Part shown: positions 8,627 through 22,064 of the stretch, piece by piece
Position numbering within the stretch: position 1 is the stretch's first letter
Layout: each line of letters starts with the position of its first letter
Source of the DNA: Pseudomonas sp. HR96
Lineage (GTDB): Bacteria; Pseudomonadota; Gammaproteobacteria; Pseudomonadales; Pseudomonadaceae
Direction of reading: 5' to 3'
Assembly: GCF_034059295.1 (NCBI RefSeq)
Contig: NZ_CP139141.1
Span: forward strand, 5,253,001-5,317,000
Length of the DNA: 64,000 nt
Made by a program: the position numbers and the translations under genes
Notes under the pieces: generated by a model
The model's input: only the letters and a program-made list of their open reading frames with translations
Database searches by the model: none
What the model was told of the DNA's origin: nothing

Positions 8627-9322
8627 CTAGAACCGGAAGATCTCCATCTCGGTGCGCACTGGCGCCGCGATCGGCATCTTCGGCCTTTCCATGGCTTCCT
8701 TCGGCACCTTTGGCGCCTTCTTCTCGTCCGCCAGTGCGGGCTGGTTGGCCAATGGCTTGAGCGCCACGCTCAACTGCTCGGCCAGGCGCTGCAACAACAG
8801 GCCTTGCGCCTTGACCTGCGCCGCCGTGCCCCCCAGGTGCTTCTGCTCCAGATGGACGATGCGGTTGTCGCGCACCTGACCTCGACGGTCGAGCACGCGC
8901 CATTGCGCATCCAGCACCGCAGGCAGGTTGTCGCCGGAGTCCAGGCGGGTGATCGACAACTGGACCTGCACATCCGGCGTACTGGCCGACGGCGTCGGCG
9001 CCAGGGAAACCCGCGAGCTGTCCAGGCGCCAGGCCAGCTGGCGCAGCAGCAGCTGATCGATATCGGCCGACAGGCTGCCGGCCCAGCGACCGTCGCTGGC
9101 AGCGCGCAGGCTGCCGTCCGGCTGGCGCTGCAGCAAGGTGTCGTGCTGCAGATAATCAGCGATGGCCACCGGCCCGAGCAGCACCGACATGCCGCTGGAC
9201 GCCCTGGGCTGCCCCGGGTTGCCGCTGTCGAGCTGATACAGCGCAACCGGCGCGTGCCCGGCGCACCCGGCCAGAGCCAGGGCGCCGGTCAACAATAAAG
9301 CGGGAAGGCGCAAAAAAGTCAT
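8627..9322 (-). CDS. PqiC/YmbA-type ABC transport auxiliary lipoprotein
   Basis: A 231-residue lipoprotein. Signal peptide MTFLRLPALLLTGALALAGC has lipobox LAGC at 17-20. The mature part (YQLDSG, SVLLGPVAIADYLQHD, RWAGSLSADIDQLLLRQL) matches the DUF330/PqiC family, outer-membrane lipoproteins that work with MCE-type phospholipid transporters. No MCE or permease gene is nearby, so it is an orphan here. The C-terminus has a Lys/Pro-rich tail. It sits downstream of parC on the same strand with a 63-base gap. Confidence 0.82.
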   Translation of the reverse strand: MTFLRLPALLLTGALALAGCAGHAPVALYQLDSGNPGQPRASSGMSVLLGPVAIADYLQHDTLLQRQPDGSLRAASDGRWAGSLSADIDQLLLRQLAWRLDSSRVSLAPTPSASTPDVQVQLSITRLDSGDNLPAVLDAQWRVLDRRGQVRDNRIVHLEQKHLGGTAAQVKAQGLLLQRLAEQLSVALKPLANQPALADEKKAPKVPKEAMERPKMPIAAPVRTEMEIFRF

Positions 9323-9385
9323 GATTCCATCCAGGCGGCCGCTCCATGGCTTGCCGCAGTGATACTCAACAAATCCGACGAGACA

Positions 9386-11683
<2,298 letters not shown>

Positions 11684-11735
11684 TCATGGTTCAGGGCGGC
11701 GCACATTGGGCGCCCGCCGTTCGATTCAATAGGTT

Positions 11736-12719
11736 TCATGGCGCCGTCCAGCCGGCCGCCGGGGCGGCGAAGCGCCAGACGATGGGGCGCAACTCGCCGT
11801 CTTCGCGGGGCCGATCGTTGTTGTCGACGCCGAGCCAGGCGCCCTGCTCGTCGATCACCAGCGCCTCGAGCAGCCCGTAGGGCTGGGCGTAGCGTCGGCC
11901 AGGGGCGAGCACTGCGTCGGCGAACGACCAGCAGTGTTCGACCTGCGCCGTGACCGCGTCGCGCCGGCAGATCTGGTAGGCGTTGCGCTCCAGCGTATAG
12001 AGCTTGCCCTGGTACAGCGCCAGGTCGGAGAAATCATTGGAGATCGCGCGTCCGGCCTGCAACTGCAGCGGCAAGGTCACATGACCACCCTCTGCAAGCA
12101 GCACGCAACTGGCGCCGCAGCCCCAGTGCTGGCCGTCACGGCCCAGCGTGATCAAGCCGCGGCGCTCGCGTTCGGCGGCCAGCCACAGACGATTGCCGGC
12201 GGGATCGATGGCAATGCCCTCGAAGATGGCATTGAAGTGCGCCAGCAAGCCACGCGAACGCGCCTCGCGGACCATCGCCGGATCGATGTCCAGCCACTGC
12301 GGCGCACCCTGCACCGGGACCTTCAGCACGCTGGCAAAACCTTCGCTGACCACGTAGCGATTGCCCGCCGCATCGCAGGTGATGCCTTCGAAGTCGAGCA
12401 GCCCCGCACGCACCAGCTTGCTTGCCTTGACCTCCATGCGCACCCGCAGCGACAGCCCACTGGGCGGCGGCGCAGGCACGGCGATGGCCAGCGGCTGGGC
12501 TTGCCAGACCTTGGCCGGCGATGGCTCGAGGCGGTAGATCAGCCCGTCGTCGCGGTCCGATACGGTCCACAAGCCGTCGCCACACTGGGCCAGCCCGGAC
12601 AGGTTGCCACCCGGCATGCCCTCGACGGCATGCTCGGAGAGCAACTTCAGCTGCTCCACGGGAGCCGCCAGGCTGGGCATGCACAGCAGCGCCAGCACGA
12701 GCGGCAGCCATGCCCGCAT
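11736..12719 (-). CDS. Secreted phytase-like esterase domain protein
   Basis: A 327-residue exported protein. Signal peptide MRAWLPLVLALLCMPSLAA is cleaved after the AA. The mature part is a beta-propeller-like repeat (GLWTVSDRDDGLIYRLE, DFEGITCDAAGNRYVVSE, FEGIAIDPAGNRLWLAAERE) typical of proteins annotated as esterase-like activity of phytase. Substrate unknown. Its ATG overlaps the parE stop by one base (TGATG), so translation is probably coupled to parE. Confidence 0.82.
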   Translation of the reverse strand: MRAWLPLVLALLCMPSLAAPVEQLKLLSEHAVEGMPGGNLSGLAQCGDGLWTVSDRDDGLIYRLEPSPAKVWQAQPLAIAVPAPPPSGLSLRVRMEVKASKLVRAGLLDFEGITCDAAGNRYVVSEGFASVLKVPVQGAPQWLDIDPAMVREARSRGLLAHFNAIFEGIAIDPAGNRLWLAAERERRGLITLGRDGQHWGCGASCVLLAEGGHVTLPLQLQAGRAISNDFSDLALYQGKLYTLERNAYQICRRDAVTAQVEHCWSFADAVLAPGRRYAQPYGLLEALVIDEQGAWLGVDNNDRPREDGELRPIVWRFAAPAAGWTAP

Positions 12720-14623
12720 CAGGTCAGCACCTCGGCCAGGTTGCCCTTGGACTCCAGCCAGGACTTGCGGTCGCCGGCACGTTTCTTCGCCAGCAGCATG
12801 TCCATCATCTCCGAGGTACCGGCGAAGTCTTCCAGGGTCAGCTGCACCAGGCGCCGGGTGTTGGGGTCCATGGTGGTTTCGCGCAACTGCGGCGGGTTCA
12901 TTTCACCCAGGCCCTTGAAGCGCGTGACCTGCGGCTTGCCGCGTTTCTTTTCGGCCACCAGGCGGTCGAGGATGCCGTCGCGCTCGGCCTCGTCCAGGGC
13001 ATAGAAGATTTCCTTGCCCAGGTCGATGCGGTACAGCGGCGGCATCGCCACGTAGACGTGACCGGCATCCACCAGCGGGCGGAAATGCTGGACGAACAAG
13101 GCGCAGAGCAACGTGGCGATGTGCAGGCCGTCGGAGTCGGCGTCGGCGAGGATGCATATCTTGCCGTAGCGCAGCCCGCTCATGTCCAGGGCGCCGGGGT
13201 CGACACCAATGGCCACGGCGATGTTGTGCACTTCCTGACTGGCCAGTACTTCGCTGCCGTCGACTTCCCAGGTGTTGAGGATCTTGCCGCGCAGCGGCAG
13301 GATCGCCTGGAACTCCTTGTCACGCGCCTGCTTGGCCGAGCCGCCGGCGGAGTCGCCTTCGACCAGGAACAGCTCGGAGCGCATCGGGTCCTGCCCGGCG
13401 CAGTCGGCCAGCTTGCCAGGCAGCGCCGGGCCTTGGGTGATGCGCTTGCGCTCGACCTTCTTGCTCGCCTTGAGCCGGCGCCCGGCATTGCTGATGGCCA
13501 GCTCGGCGAGTTGCAGGCCCAGCTCCGGGTGGGCATTGAGCCACAGGCTGAAAGCGTCCTTGACCACCCCGGAGACGAACGCCGCCGCCTCGCGGGACGA
13601 CAGCCGCTCCTTGGTCTGCCCGGAGAACTGCGCGTCCTGCATCTTCATCGAGAGGACGAAGGCGATGCGCTCCCAGATGTCTTCAGGCGCCAGCTTCAAG
13701 CCACGTGGCAGCAGGCTGCGGAATTCGCAGAACTCGCGCATGGCATCCAGCAGGCCTTGGCGCAGGCCGTTGACGTGGGTGCCGCCCTGGGCGGTGGGGA
13801 TCAGGTTGACGTAGCTTTCCTGCACGCTGTCGCCGCCCTCCGGCAACCATAGCAAGGCCCAGTCGACCGCCTCCTTGTTACCGGCCAGGCTGCCGCAGAA
13901 CGGCTCGTCGGGCAGGCGGGCGAATTCGGTCACGGCGTCGACCAGGTAGGAGCGCAGGCCGTCTTCGTAGTGCCACTCGACCTTCTCGCCGGTGCCTTTG
14001 TCTTCGAAACTGACCAGCAGCCCCGGGCACAGCACGGCCTTGGCCTTGAGCACGTGCTTGAGGCGGCTGACGGAAAATTTCGGCGAATCGAAATACTTCG
14101 GGTCCGGCGCGAAATACACGCTGGTGCCGGTGTTGCGCTTGCCCACGGTGCCGACCACTTCCAGGTCGGTGGCCTTGAAGCCGTCGGCGAAGGTCATCTG
14201 GTATTCGTTGCCGTCGCGCTTGACCCGCACCCGCACCTGGTTGGACAGGGCATTGACCACCGAAATGCCGACGCCGTGCAGGCCGCCGGAAAATTGGTAG
14301 TTCTTGTTGGAGAACTTGCCGCCGGCGTGCAATTTGGTAAGGATCAGCTCGACACCTGACACACCTTCTTCGGGGTGAATGTCCACGGGCATGCCGCGAC
14401 CGTCGTCGGCGACTTCCAGCGAGTGGTCGGCGTGCAGGATGACCTGAATGGATTTCGCGTGCCCGGCCAGCGCTTCGTCGACACTGTTGTCGATGACTTC
14501 CTGGGCCAGGTGGTTGGGCCGGCTGGTGTCGGTGTACATGCCCGGGCGTTTGCGCACCGGGTCGAGGCCCGAGAGGACTTCGATGGCGTCTGCGTTATAA
14601 GAGCTAGCGCTGGGATTGGCCAT
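12719..14623 (-). CDS. parE: DNA topoisomerase IV subunit B
   Basis: ATPase subunit of topoisomerase IV, 634 residues. The GHKL ATP site shows EVIDNSVDEALAG, DDGRGMPVD and GGLHGVG. The TOPRIM domain has EGDSAGGSAKQARD and ADADSDG. Length and motifs are those of a complete enzyme. yqiA ends 12 bases upstream on the same strand, matching the nudF-yqiB-cpdA-yqiA-parE order known in E. coli. Confidence 0.97.
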   Translation of the reverse strand: MANPSASSYNADAIEVLSGLDPVRKRPGMYTDTSRPNHLAQEVIDNSVDEALAGHAKSIQVILHADHSLEVADDGRGMPVDIHPEEGVSGVELILTKLHAGGKFSNKNYQFSGGLHGVGISVVNALSNQVRVRVKRDGNEYQMTFADGFKATDLEVVGTVGKRNTGTSVYFAPDPKYFDSPKFSVSRLKHVLKAKAVLCPGLLVSFEDKGTGEKVEWHYEDGLRSYLVDAVTEFARLPDEPFCGSLAGNKEAVDWALLWLPEGGDSVQESYVNLIPTAQGGTHVNGLRQGLLDAMREFCEFRSLLPRGLKLAPEDIWERIAFVLSMKMQDAQFSGQTKERLSSREAAAFVSGVVKDAFSLWLNAHPELGLQLAELAISNAGRRLKASKKVERKRITQGPALPGKLADCAGQDPMRSELFLVEGDSAGGSAKQARDKEFQAILPLRGKILNTWEVDGSEVLASQEVHNIAVAIGVDPGALDMSGLRYGKICILADADSDGLHIATLLCALFVQHFRPLVDAGHVYVAMPPLYRIDLGKEIFYALDEAERDGILDRLVAEKKRGKPQVTRFKGLGEMNPPQLRETTMDPNTRRLVQLTLEDFAGTSEMMDMLLAKKRAGDRKSWLESKGNLAEVLT

Positions 14624-14635
14624 GGGGTCTCGTCG

Positions 14636-15244
14636 TCAGTCGTTCGTTGAAAATAGAAAAGAGTGCTGCTCGGTGCTGATGCCGGCGCAGGCGAACAGCG
14701 CCGGCAACCGTTCGGCGAAGCCCTGGAAGCCGTGATCGCCGCCAGCCTGGATGCGCAGCGCGCAGCCTCGGTAGAAGCGTTCGGCATGACGGTAGTCGAG
14801 AGTTTCGTCGGCGGTCTGCAGCCACACCTGGTAGCGCTGCGGATCATTGGGCGGCGGCACTTCGAGCGCCGCCAGCGCCGTGACGTGATCCAGGGTCAGC
14901 TCCCAGGACTCGCCGGTGTAGAGATTCTGCTGGGTCCCCAGGAAGCCGTCGAACAGCCGATGCGGGTTGACCGCTGGGTTGATCAGCAGGGCTTTCAGGC
15001 CGTGGCGCTCGGCCAGGTGAGTGGCATAGTAGCCGCCGAGCGAGCTGCCGACCAGCAACGGTTGGCCCAGCTCGGCAATGGCCGCCTCAAGCTGGGCGAT
15101 CGCTTCACGCGGGTGATGGTGCAGGGCCGGCACACGCAGGCGCTCGGCCAGGCCCATGCGCTGCATCGCTGCACTCAGCTGGGTGGCTTTGGTCGAGGCC
15201 GGGGCGCTGTTCAAGCCATGGATATAAAGGATGGAACCCGACAC
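14636..15244 (-). CDS. yqiA: YqiA-type alpha/beta-hydrolase esterase
   Basis: A 202-residue cytoplasmic hydrolase. It begins with ILYIHGLNSAP (oxyanion loop), has nucleophile elbow GSSLGG near residue 67 and a late GGDHGF histidine. YqiA is known as an esterase acting on palmitoyl-CoA and nitrophenyl esters; its biological role is unclear. The GTG start follows a strong AGGAGGCGG. A REP pair separates it from cpdA. Confidence 0.88.
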   Translation of the reverse strand: MSGSILYIHGLNSAPASTKATQLSAAMQRMGLAERLRVPALHHHPREAIAQLEAAIAELGQPLLVGSSLGGYYATHLAERHGLKALLINPAVNPHRLFDGFLGTQQNLYTGESWELTLDHVTALAALEVPPPNDPQRYQVWLQTADETLDYRHAERFYRGCALRIQAGGDHGFQGFAERLPALFACAGISTEQHSFLFSTND

Positions 15245-15353
15245 GCGACCGCCTCCTGAGCTTTGGGGACTGCGCAGTTTACAGCGGTTCGGTGGTGATT
15301 GGGGGGCACAAATATTTCAAGGTAAGCGCCAATGCACGAATCCGGTCGATGCC

Positions 15354-15429
15354 CTCGCCAGCTGCGCCGGCTCCTACGCCGCCCTGGGGTGCGCCACATT
15401 TTGGCGTAGGAGCCGGCGGAGCTGGCGAG
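15354..15429. repeat. Inverted REP pair (BIME-like)
   Basis: Two 27-base arms, 15354-15380 and 15403-15429, are reverse complements with one mismatch, separated by 22 bases. The arm core GCCGGCTCCTACGCC recurs in part at 8491-8513. It lies in the 245-base gap between cpdA and yqiA and would form a long hairpin in the operon transcript, where it could attenuate or stabilise the message. Confidence 0.85.
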
Positions 15430-15489
15430 CGATACCACTGCGGCGTGGCGGCGAGCTCGCATCAGGTCGATGCCCCTCGCTACAGCAGC

Positions 15490-16305
15490 TCAGTACCCGT
15501 CAGCCGTGAAATCCGGGGTGAATTGGAAATCACGCACCCGTGACACGCCGGTCTCGATCTGCCCGTCGGGCATCAGGCGCAGCCAGCGATAGCCCGGCGC
15601 GAGGTCGTCCAGGGCGAACTGTTCGCTCAACGGCTTGAACTGGATGCAGGTCGAAGGCGTGGCCAGCAGACGGACGCCGCCTTGCTGCTGGTCGTAATCC
15701 TGGTGTATGTGGCCCCAGAGCAGCGCCCGTACCTGGGGAAAACGCTCGAGCACCTCGAACAGCGCATGGGGGTTGCGCAAGCCGATAGGCTCCATCCATT
15801 TGCAGTCGATGGATACCGGATGGTGGTGCAGGCACACCAGGTGATGGCGCTCGGGCGCCTCGCTCAAGGCCTGCGCCAGCAATTGCAGTTGATCGTCGGC
15901 CAGGTAGCCCGGGACCGAGCCCGACACAGACGAGTCGAGCAGCGTGACGCGCCAGTTGCCGATGTCGAGCACCGGTTTCATCAGCTCGCGCCCTGCGGTC
16001 ACCTCCTGCATCACCAGAGTTTCGTCATGGTTGCCGGCGAACCAGCGTTTGGGGGCGGTGAACACCGAGGTCATTGCCTCGAACGCCGCATAAGACTCGA
16101 CCGTACCATCCTGCGACAGGTCGCCGGTGGCGAGGATCAGGTCAATATGCGGCTGCTCAGCCTGCACCAGCTCGATGACGCGCTGCAGACTGTCGCGAGT
16201 GGCCATGCCCAGCAGCTTGCCGTCCGCTTCGGCGAACAGATGGCTGTCCGTCAGTTGCACCAGCAGCACTGGCAAGTTGGCGGTAGAGGGTGGAGTGTTG
16301 GGCAA
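15490..16305 (-). CDS. cpdA: 3',5'-cyclic-AMP phosphodiesterase
   Basis: A class III metallophosphoesterase, 271 residues, that hydrolyses cAMP and so limits Vfr/CRP signalling. Metal motifs in order: QLTDSHLF, ATGDLSQDG, AGNHDE, LHHHPV, LLWGHIHQ. TTG at 16305 with GAGGAGCTCCCC upstream is the likely start, because longer versions add non-conserved residues. It lies in the nudF-yqiB-cpdA-yqiA-parE run. Confidence 0.92.
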   Translation of the reverse strand: MPNTPPSTANLPVLLVQLTDSHLFAEADGKLLGMATRDSLQRVIELVQAEQPHIDLILATGDLSQDGTVESYAAFEAMTSVFTAPKRWFAGNHDETLVMQEVTAGRELMKPVLDIGNWRVTLLDSSVSGSVPGYLADDQLQLLAQALSEAPERHHLVCLHHHPVSIDCKWMEPIGLRNPHALFEVLERFPQVRALLWGHIHQDYDQQQGGVRLLATPSTCIQFKPLSEQFALDDLAPGYRWLRLMPDGQIETGVSRVRDFQFTPDFTADGY

Positions 16306-16382
16306 GGGGAGCTCCTCGGGCTGGTTCAGCGAGGAGTATGGTGCTTGTACGGAAGACCTGCAAACAGCCGGACGCTGGCGGC

Positions 16383-16835
16383 TCAGACCACCGGATGCAT
16401 TTCGTGACCGCACTCCAGGCAGTAGTTCAACCACTCGCCCAGGAACAGGTTGAGCTGGGCTTTTTCATCCGGCTGGTGCATGGCGTCGTTCGGGTAGGGA
16501 TAGACGCTGCGAAAACGCCGCGCATGCTCGGCGCTGACCACCTCGGCCATGCGTGCATCGTGATACACCTGCACCTCCAATTGCGGCACCGGCAGCCAGG
16601 GCAGGCTGTGCTCCTGGCGCACGCGCAGGGTGGTGGTGTAGGGGCAGGCCTGGGCCACCTCGAGGCTGAGCACGCCCAGCATCTGGTCGCCCTGGGTCAT
16701 GCCGATGCGCCGCGAGCGCTGCTGGCCGCGCATGTCGGGCAGCAGCCGCAGCAGGCGCGCATAGTTGGCCTCGCAAGCGGCCTGAAGCCCGACCAGGTCG
16801 ACCCGGTAGCGTTCACGTAACAGATTCACGTCCAC
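16383..16835 (-). CDS. yqiB: YqiB family protein (DUF1249)
   Basis: A 150-residue protein of a widespread gammaproteobacterial family of unknown function, always near nudF/cpdA. Conserved features seen: LCEANYARLLRLLP-like helix near residue 20, VYHDARMAEV and a Cys pair in YCLECGHE near the C-terminus. The GTG start with CAGGGGGAA upstream overlaps the nudF 3' end by 10 bases, suggesting coupling. Confidence 0.87.
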   Translation of the reverse strand: MDVNLLRERYRVDLVGLQAACEANYARLLRLLPDMRGQQRSRRIGMTQGDQMLGVLSLEVAQACPYTTTLRVRQEHSLPWLPVPQLEVQVYHDARMAEVVSAEHARRFRSVYPYPNDAMHQPDEKAQLNLFLGEWLNYCLECGHEMHPVV

Positions 16836-17443
16836 TTCCCCCTGATTTCGTCACGGTTCAAGGCCAGCCACTGCAGGGCGATGATCGCCGAACCGTTGAT
16901 AATTTTGCCATCGCGCAAGGCTTGCAGCGCCTCGGCGAACGGCCACACCTTGACCCGGATGTCTTCGCCTTCTTCTTCAAGGCCATGCAGGCCACCTACC
17001 CCGCGACTGTCGCAACGGCCTACGTACAGATAGACGAATTCGTTGCTGCCCCCCGGCGACGGGAAATAGGCGGTCACCGGCCAAAGGTCGGTGAACACCA
17101 GGCCAGCTTCCTCCTCGGCCTCGCGCCGCGCAACTTCTTCGGGCACTTCCTGCTTGTCGATCAGACCGGCGACCACCTCGATCAGCCAGGGATTCTCCAC
17201 CTTGCCGACCGGGCCGATGCGAAATTGCTCGATCAGCACCACCTCGTCGCGAATCGGATCGTAGGGCAGCGCGCACACGGCATCGTGGCGCACAAACAGT
17301 TCGCGGCTGATCTCCTTGCCCAAACCGCCAGCAAACTGCTCGTGGCGCAGGTGCAGGCGGTCGAGCTGGTAGAACCCCTTGAAGCAGTTCTCGCGCTTGA
17401 CGATCTGAACCTCGCGTGGGGTCGAGCTGTTGCTGTCGGTCAT
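16826..17443 (-). CDS. nudF: ADP-ribose pyrophosphatase
   Basis: A Nudix hydrolase that cleaves ADP-ribose to AMP and ribose 5-phosphate. The 205 residues include a full Nudix box, GLIDKQEVPEEVARREAEEE continuing AGL, which fits Gx5Ex7REUxEExGU. ATG with AGGAGATCCTG upstream. First gene of the run leading to parE; the region upstream is shared with the divergent lipoprotein gene. Confidence 0.93.
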   Translation of the reverse strand: MTDSNSSTPREVQIVKRENCFKGFYQLDRLHLRHEQFAGGLGKEISRELFVRHDAVCALPYDPIRDEVVLIEQFRIGPVGKVENPWLIEVVAGLIDKQEVPEEVARREAEEEAGLVFTDLWPVTAYFPSPGGSNEFVYLYVGRCDSRGVGGLHGLEEEGEDIRVKVWPFAEALQALRDGKIINGSAIIALQWLALNRDEIRGKWT

Positions 17444-17683
17444 CAGGATCTCCTGCCTTGAAATGATGCGTCTGGGCTCATCCTAACCGCGATGCCAGCG
17501 CTTTGCAGCCCCTTTGAAGATTAGCCCTGCGCTGGCAGGATAGGCGGCCTGCGGCAGTTTTTTCGCCGCCGCGACAGATTGCCGGCCGCAGCGAACCGAA
17601 GCACCTTTGCACAGTCCAAGCATCACTTTGCGCCCGCACATGGCGCCACGAACCTGACCGACCCTTCTCAAGCAAGGAACACC

Positions 17684-18430
17684 ATGTCGTTCTACAAGCT
17701 CACTGCCCTGGCCTGCGCGGCCCTGACTCTGGGCGCCTGCTCGAGTCTGTTTCAACCCGATCTGCACAAGCCGTTACAGGCCAAGCGTGACGCCTGGGAG
17801 CACATCAAGCCGGGCTGCAGCATCGGCGCCGATTGCCCACTGGTGAACATCGACACCCTGCACTTCCCCGACGAGCCCCAGCTCGACGCTCTGGTCCAGC
17901 AACGCTTGCTGCAAATGACCCGCAACGCGCCGAACGCCCCCGTGGCGCCAACCCTGCAGGCCTACGAGGCGCAATTCCTGAGCAAGGCCGACAGCCGCTA
18001 CAGCAGCTACCTGCAGGCCAAGGTACGCGAGCAGCATGACGGGTTGGTGATCATCGAGCTGTCCAGCTACCTGGACGAAGGCGGCGCCCACGGCACGCCA
18101 GGGCGCGGCTTCATCAACTGGTCGCGCCAGCAGCACAAGGCCCTGACCCTGCAGGACATGCTGCTGCCAGGCCAGGAAGAGGCCTTCTGGAAGGCCGCCG
18201 AAGAGGCCCACCGCGGCTGGCTGAAGACGGTCACCGAACAGGGACCGAACTTCGCCAGGGATTGGCCGTTCCAGAAGACCCCGAACATCGCCCTGACCTA
18301 TGGCGGCGTGATCCTCAAGTACGACGTGTACAGCATTGCGCCGTACGCGATGGGCCACCCGGAAATCAAGATCGACTACCCACGCCTGAACGGCGTGATC
18401 AAGCCGCAGCTGTTCCCGGGACGCGGCTGA
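17684..18430 (+). CDS. RsiV-like lipoprotein (DUF3298)
   Basis: A 248-residue lipoprotein. Signal MSFYKLTALACAALTLGAC ends in lipobox LGAC. The mature part resembles DUF4163/DUF3298 proteins, whose C-terminus carries a Y.YSIAPYAMGHPEIKIDY pattern as seen here. The family includes the RsiV anti-sigma ectodomain and PdaC; the role in Pseudomonas is unknown. ATG at 17684 follows AAGGA. Its last 32 bases overlap the convergent cytX 3' end. Confidence 0.82.
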   Translation: MSFYKLTALACAALTLGACSSLFQPDLHKPLQAKRDAWEHIKPGCSIGADCPLVNIDTLHFPDEPQLDALVQQRLLQMTRNAPNAPVAPTLQAYEAQFLSKADSRYSSYLQAKVREQHDGLVIIELSSYLDEGGAHGTPGRGFINWSRQQHKALTLQDMLLPGQEEAFWKAAEEAHRGWLKTVTEQGPNFARDWPFQKTPNIALTYGGVILKYDVYSIAPYAMGHPEIKIDYPRLNGVIKPQLFPGRG

Positions 18431-19688
18431 ACAGGCGGTTGAAGGCGTAGTGCAGCACCCCGGCGACCAGCAGTGACGGCAAGGTCGCGCCGACGTTGGG
18501 GTACAGGTTGGCCAGCACCTGGTAGGTAGCGATGCCGCCCAGCCAGGCCACCAGGGCCGCCCAGTGCAGGGCTGCCTGCACCTCGCCGGCCTGGCGTCGA
18601 CGCAGTACAAAGTGGTCGACCAGCACTACGCCGAACAGCGGCGCGAACACCGAGCCGATCAGCAGCAGGAAGTTCTGGTATTGCGCCAGCGGCGCAAAGC
18701 AGGCGATCAAGGTGCAGACCACGCCGATCGCCAGGGCGATGTGCTCGACCTTGGCCTTGACCAGCAGGCCGGTGGAGACGGCCGCCGAGTGGATGTCGGC
18801 GAAGGCGTTTTCCGACTCGTCGAGCAGGATCAGCAGCAACGGAATGCCCAGCCCGGCACCGGCCAGCGCCATCAGCAGCGCGTTGGTCTCACCGCTCGGG
18901 GCGAACGCCAGGGTGTAGCCGACGCCCAGGCTCATCAGCCACAGGTTGCCGATGAAGAAGCCCAGCGCGGTGCCGCCGAACACGCCACCGGCCTTGCGAC
19001 CGAAGCGCGAATAATCAGCGATCAGCGGCAGCCACGACAGCGGCATGGCGATGGCAATGTCGAAGCCCACCGCCAGGCTCATGCTGCCATCACCGGCCTT
19101 GGCCCACAGCCCGGCCAGATCGGCCTTGGCAAAGAGATTCCAGGTCAGCCACAGGCATGCCGCCAGCAACAGCCAGATGCCCCACTTGCGCAGAAATCGG
19201 CGCACGAAGGTCAAGGGCCCGCTGACCGCCAGCAAGGTGGCCAGCGCGCCGAACACCAGGGTCCACAGCAGCGGATTGGCCAGCGCACTGGCCGCGCCGA
19301 ACTGGCCGCCGGCCAGCAGACTGGCGGCGTCACGCATGACGATGATTTCGAAAGCGCCCCAGCCCATCAGTTGCAGCAGGTTGAGCAGCGCCGGCAATGC
19401 GGCGCCGTGGCGCCCCAGGCTCAGGCGCAGAGCGGCCATGGCCGACAGGCCGGTGTCGCTGCCGATGACGCCGACCGCCGCCAGCAGCAGCACGCCGACC
19501 AGGGTGCCGAGGAAGATCGCCAGCAGTGAACCGGCCAGGCCCAGGCCCGGGGCCAACAAGGCGCCGGTTTGCAGGACCATCAGGCCGATGCCGAGGGAAA
19601 ACCACAGGGAAAACAGATCGCGCGCGCCGAACACCCGCTGGCTGGCGGGGACGGCGATGTCAGGAGAGTAGGTGCTGGGTGTGTTCAC
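18399..19688 (-). CDS. cytX: CytX-type NCS1 permease, putative thiamine-precursor transporter
   Basis: A 429-residue membrane protein with about 12 helices of the nucleobase:cation symporter-1 family. CytX members are predicted to import hydroxymethylpyrimidine. It lies 71 bases downstream of thiC on the same strand, so it is probably under the same TPP riboswitch, which supports the precursor-import role. A GTG start gives MNTPSTYSPDIAVPASQRVF. A hairpin (about 19722-19746) sits in the gap to thiC. Its 3' end overlaps the convergent lipoprotein gene. Confidence 0.85.
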   Translation of the reverse strand: MNTPSTYSPDIAVPASQRVFGARDLFSLWFSLGIGLMVLQTGALLAPGLGLAGSLLAIFLGTLVGVLLLAAVGVIGSDTGLSAMAALRLSLGRHGAALPALLNLLQLMGWGAFEIIVMRDAASLLAGGQFGAASALANPLLWTLVFGALATLLAVSGPLTFVRRFLRKWGIWLLLAACLWLTWNLFAKADLAGLWAKAGDGSMSLAVGFDIAIAMPLSWLPLIADYSRFGRKAGGVFGGTALGFFIGNLWLMSLGVGYTLAFAPSGETNALLMALAGAGLGIPLLLILLDESENAFADIHSAAVSTGLLVKAKVEHIALAIGVVCTLIACFAPLAQYQNFLLLIGSVFAPLFGVVLVDHFVLRRRQAGEVQAALHWAALVAWLGGIATYQVLANLYPNVGATLPSLLVAGVLHYAFNRLFSRVPGTAAA

Positions 19689-19759
19689 GGGGTGCTGCTC
19701 ATGGGTGTCGGGTTTATAAGCGCTCGCGAGCGGTGCCCGCGAGCTTTTTCAAGCCTGGA

Positions 19760-21908
<2,149 letters not shown>

Positions 21909-22064
21909 ACAAGAACCCGCACAGCATAGACGCGCTGACCGAGGAACGCTATCCCCCGCAGCGACGCTCTGGACGATTGGCGCATCATGCCGATTGTTGC
22001 GCGACGCTCACCCCTCTACACTCGCGGTTCGGGACAAACTCAAAAAAATTCCAAGGATTGCCTC

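Noticed and set aside
19722..19746. Hairpin between thiC and cytX as a full terminator
   Set aside because: The stem is good, but T residues lie on the wrong side for minus-strand transcription, so thiC-cytX cotranscription is still the simpler reading.
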